Positions 4,988 to 7,568 of a stretch of 7,568 nt of DNA are shown piece after piece (the stretch's first letter is position 1; each line of letters begins with the position of its first letter). Both the position numbers and the translations under genes were made by a program. Below the pieces are notes generated by a model, which was not told the DNA's origin, searched no databases, and saw nothing but the letters and a program-made list of their open reading frames with translations. This DNA is from Bacteroidota bacterium (lineage in GTDB: Bacteria > Bacteroidota > Bacteroidia > Chitinophagales > Chitinophagaceae). The stretch is taken from positions 1 to 7,568 of the forward strand of contig JAEZRB010000023.1 of NCBI GenBank assembly GCA_023412975.1. Reading direction: 5' to 3'.

Positions 4988-7568
4988 CCCTTATTAAAAT
5001 ACTGGTCGGTATTATCGTCCTTAGCCTTGTATTTATCCAGTGACTTACCGTTGAGGTTGGTTATGACCCGGTACAGGTAAATACCATTCGCAAGTTTTTG
5101 TCCATACTGGTCGGTTCCATCCCATTTGAACTCGGTGATATTTCTACCGATATGCAGCGGGCCCAGCTCCTCCTTGGTGATCTCTCTCACGATCTTACCG
5201 GTAATAGTAAGGATCTGTATCCGGATATTCTGAGGCACTTCACTTCCTGTAACCGTAAACACGAATGCCGTAGATGTTGTAAACGGATTGGGATAGTTGA
5301 GCATATTGGATATCATCGGCTTGTTGATCACCGTGAACGCCACTTTGTACTCTACGTTACCCGCCAGGTTGCCGCTCTTATCCTTACCAGTAATGATCAG
5401 TTCATATTCGCCATCGATGGGGAAATAGGGCGTAAAGTTTACGCTCGCAGTATTGGAACCCAGATCAGGTGGTGTAAGCTGCAGGGTATCGCTCGAGCTG
5501 AAATAATAACGCCTTGGTTCCGGATCGTCTGGAAATTTCACTTTCACATTAAACAAACTGGTATCATTCAACGGCAGGGATTGCAGTTCATCGCTAAGCT
5601 TGATAAGTATCTTCGGTTTGGCAGAAACGATATCCTTATTCAGGATATGCGTACCATCGAATGTAACGTCCATCACCGGGTTGAGACTATCGGGTATCAC
5701 ATACAGGTTGCGGAATGCGTAGTTGTTGAACAGGTGCTGCTCCGGCTGGTCATCATCCGGGTTGAAATTGACAAAGACCGTATTGTTTCCTGATAAAGAT
5801 TTCGTGTCGATATTAACTTTCAGCTTGATGGTATCTGCCGCTGCGAGCTCTTTTTGCCGGGGTATCGGGATGATATTTTCAATATTGTTACCATCGGTGA
5901 TACTCATTTTCACTTTAACACTATCGAAGTCGATCTTGCTCACATTTTTAAACGCGATACCAAAGTCAACTGGCGCCCCGATTGAAGTCGTATCCTTTGT
6001 TTCAAAGTAAATATTTGGAGCGACCGCACCTTCAGGGACCGGATCATAATACAGCTGCCAAAATCTCAACTGGTACGGAGTGTAAGCAAGGGTATCACTA
6101 TTATGCATGAAAAGCTTCAGGTAGGGATACTGTTCAGCATCCACACTAGACACATCAAAGGATTTTTGCGCAGCAGGAATTCCGCTGAAAAGCGTATCAA
6201 CTGAACCGTTTTTTCTAATACCGATGATGCTGGCAAAGGTCTCATCTTTTGTTGGTGTTTCGATTGAATGCCCATCCCATTTAAACTCCTTCCAACCCAT
6301 AGCAGGCCCTAGAACCGGAGATGCCAGTGTACCACTCTTTTCGATGCCAGATACATCAACCAACATGGAGAAATTATCATAGATACCTTCACCCATCATC
6401 CATTGTGGTTCGAATGAGCTATCATTCTTTTTATAAACAAGAGCAAATGATCTTGCTCGGTAGAATGAATCGATTGGGCTTAAACCAGCATCTTTTAAAT
6501 AGTGATATAGCGAATTCCCCGAGCCATATAATGTTTGATCGTTTTTCCAGTCATCCGCCCATGCCTGCGGGAACGCCGGATACTTAACAGGATCCAATGT
6601 AAAATTGCGCACAACAACATACATTCCATCAGGTATGGAATCTTTCATAAAATCCATCATCAATTTCCTTCTCTCAGGTGTGTCGTACCGCCATTCGAAA
6701 TTGATTTCACGACCACCGGCGCAATTGTTACGCAAGCTGCCAAATCGCGCCAGCCCTAAGCCACCGTTATCCGAGTTATTTATTGTCGTGTTGATCCAGG
6801 GGGTCAGTGTTGCGGAATCCAATACATTAAACACCAGGGAAGAGAAATGACAGGTGTTGTGACCGATCTGCGCATTGTTGATGGATAACGAAACGGCCGA
6901 TTCCTGTGTGGCCGCGGTTCCCCAGCAACCGTGAGTTATGAATACGTCGTTATGCGATTTCTCAAACTCCCAAAGGCGGCCCTCTTCGGAAAGTTCGAGA
7001 TGCAGATTTGTCGACTTCTTGTGCTGAAAATAATGCGACTGGTTAAACCCTTTACCATTTCCAGGAAGATATACAAATGAGTATACATTCCAGGCTGGTG
7101 TACCGCCCGAAACAGCAGCAGCAACACGCCAGTAATAAACCGTACTATCGGTAAAAGTTACTGCAGGGTCAAATTCGATGATACCACCTATGGTCGTCAC
7201 GGTCTGGTTTTTCTTCAGTGGTGAATCAAAGTTCTCGGTCGTATCAATCTCCATCAAATAGCTTCGGCTGGTCGCAAATGGATTAGCAGACGAAGCCACA
7301 AACTTTATATTCTGATCGTTGACGATCGAATAATTAAAGGGGTGTATCGGCTTCACATCATCTTCGATAATATATACTTCTTTCGTGATGGTATTGTTGT
7401 TTTCAAACAACTCCTCTACTTTGTTGCCTAGGTCCAGGGTAACAATGATTTCATTCCTTCCTTTATCACGGGTGGGGTTGATCGGCACAACATCTATGAC
7501 CAGGGAATCCATAAAATTCGAAAACGCTATGGTATCTCTCCTCAATACATCTACGGTCTGGTCAGGAT
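4960..7568 (-). CDS. C-terminal part of a large T9SS-exported beta-domain protein, probably C25-peptidase/PorU2-like
   Basis: The gene is open to the window edge; 868 residues and the TGA stop are visible, and the N-terminus lies outside. Numbering from the edge: a CARDB-like Ig fold at about 20-70, an FN3-like module with the VYYWRVAAA motif near 145, a region at about 190-390 resembling the ILEI-like domain of PorU2-type proteins (SLVFNVLDS, IPDGMYVVVRNF), a second CARDB-like module ending in HLFNNYAFRNLYV, an Ig-like module (DGEYELIITGKDKSGN), and a C-terminal domain from about 755 that begins NYPNPF and includes FKWDGTDQYGQKLANGIYLYRV. That last part is both FlgD-Ig-like and T9SS sorting-domain-like, and the protein ends KGYGKMYLMR. 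I recall this tail in C25/gingipain-like and PorU2 proteins of Chitinophagaceae, so a role as a cell-surface protease or sortase is inferred; the catalytic domain is not in view. Only three Cys occur (214, 239, 282). A TTG at 7545 is internal, not a start. The 3' end overlaps the convergent YfhO-type gene by 28 bases. Confidence 0.75.
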   Translation of the reverse strand, partial: PDQTVDVLRRDTIAFSNFMDSLVIDVVPINPTRDKGRNEIIVTLDLGNKVEELFENNNTITKEVYIIEDDVKPIHPFNYSIVNDQNIKFVASSANPFATSRSYLMEIDTTENFDSPLKKNQTVTTIGGIIEFDPAVTFTDSTVYYWRVAAAVSGGTPAWNVYSFVYLPGNGKGFNQSHYFQHKKSTNLHLELSEEGRLWEFEKSHNDVFITHGCWGTAATQESAVSLSINNAQIGHNTCHFSSLVFNVLDSATLTPWINTTINNSDNGGLGLARFGSLRNNCAGGREINFEWRYDTPERRKLMMDFMKDSIPDGMYVVVRNFTLDPVKYPAFPQAWADDWKNDQTLYGSGNSLYHYLKDAGLSPIDSFYRARSFALVYKKNDSSFEPQWMMGEGIYDNFSMLVDVSGIEKSGTLASPVLGPAMGWKEFKWDGHSIETPTKDETFASIIGIRKNGSVDTLFSGIPAAQKSFDVSSVDAEQYPYLKLFMHNSDTLAYTPYQLRFWQLYYDPVPEGAVAPNIYFETKDTTSIGAPVDFGIAFKNVSKIDFDSVKVKMSITDGNNIENIIPIPRQKELAAADTIKLKVNIDTKSLSGNNTVFVNFNPDDDQPEQHLFNNYAFRNLYVIPDSLNPVMDVTFDGTHILNKDIVSAKPKILIKLSDELQSLPLNDTSLFNVKVKFPDDPEPRRYYFSSSDTLQLTPPDLGSNTASVNFTPYFPIDGEYELIITGKDKSGNLAGNVEYKVAFTVINKPMISNMLNYPNPFTTSTAFVFTVTGSEVPQNIRIQILTITGKIVREITKEELGPLHIGRNITEFKWDGTDQYGQKLANGIYLYRVITNLNGKSLDKYKAKDDNTDQYFNKGYGKMYLMR

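Noticed and set aside
4999..5115. 12-base direct repeat atactggtcggt at 4999-5010 and 5104-5115
   Set aside because: Both copies encode T-D-Q-Y in the same reading frame of the C-terminal domain, 105 bases apart; coding similarity or chance explains it, with no further repeat units.
5098..5793. 231-codon open frame on the plus strand
   Set aside because: It lies wholly antisense to the secreted-protein gene, whose domains are recognisable; its translation has no motif or plausible composition.
7543..7545. TTG as the start of the minus-strand gene
   Set aside because: The reading frame stays open upstream to the window edge (residues PDQTVDV precede it) and falls inside a beta-domain, so the gene is cut by the window rather than starting here.
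1..7568. Mobile elements, CRISPR arrays, tRNA or rRNA genes, toxin-antitoxin or phage-defence genes
   Set aside because: No transposase, repeat-spacer pattern, cloverleaf or defence-family motif was seen; nearly every base is accounted for by the six coding regions.

Overview
The window looks like chromosomal DNA from a member of the Bacteroidota, most likely Chitinophagaceae or a close relative. This is inferred from three things: a long minus-strand gene with a type IX secretion (T9SS) style C-terminal domain starting NYPNPF, gene starts that mostly lack a Shine-Dalgarno sequence, and one TAnnTTTG promoter-like element. The DNA is almost entirely coding. I see no RNA gene, mobile element, CRISPR array or gene-free stretch over 300 bases.

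Plus strand, 1-4987: the window opens in the last 49 codons of a riboflavin synthase (ribE). After 21 bases comes a tight run of four same-strand genes: an integral-membrane acyltransferase-3 (172-1260), a class I SAM-dependent methyltransferase (1285-2058), a family 2 glycosyltransferase of the dolichyl-/polyprenyl-phosphate-glucose synthase type (2037-2762), and a 740-residue YfhO-type multi-spanning GT-C-like membrane protein (2765-4987). The gaps are 24 bases, a 22-base overlap and 2 bases, so they probably form one transcription unit. A candidate promoter for it lies inside the 3' end of ribE.

Minus strand, 7568-4960: the C-terminal 868 residues of a large secreted, beta-rich protein whose N-terminus is outside the window. 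The domain order and the C-terminal tail resemble the C25-peptidase/PorU2-like T9SS proteins of Bacteroidota. Its 3' end overlaps the 3' end of the YfhO-type gene by 28 bases. Just past its stop codon, inside the YfhO-type coding sequence, sits a perfect 12-bp hairpin.

How the genes may work together (inference): the family 2 enzyme would load a sugar onto a polyprenyl phosphate in the cytoplasm. The YfhO-type protein would transfer that sugar to a glycan or lipid acceptor on the outer face of the membrane, as in the CsbB/YfhO pair of Firmicutes. The methyltransferase and acyltransferase would add further modifications. No flippase is visible. The acceptor and the sugar cannot be told from the sequence.
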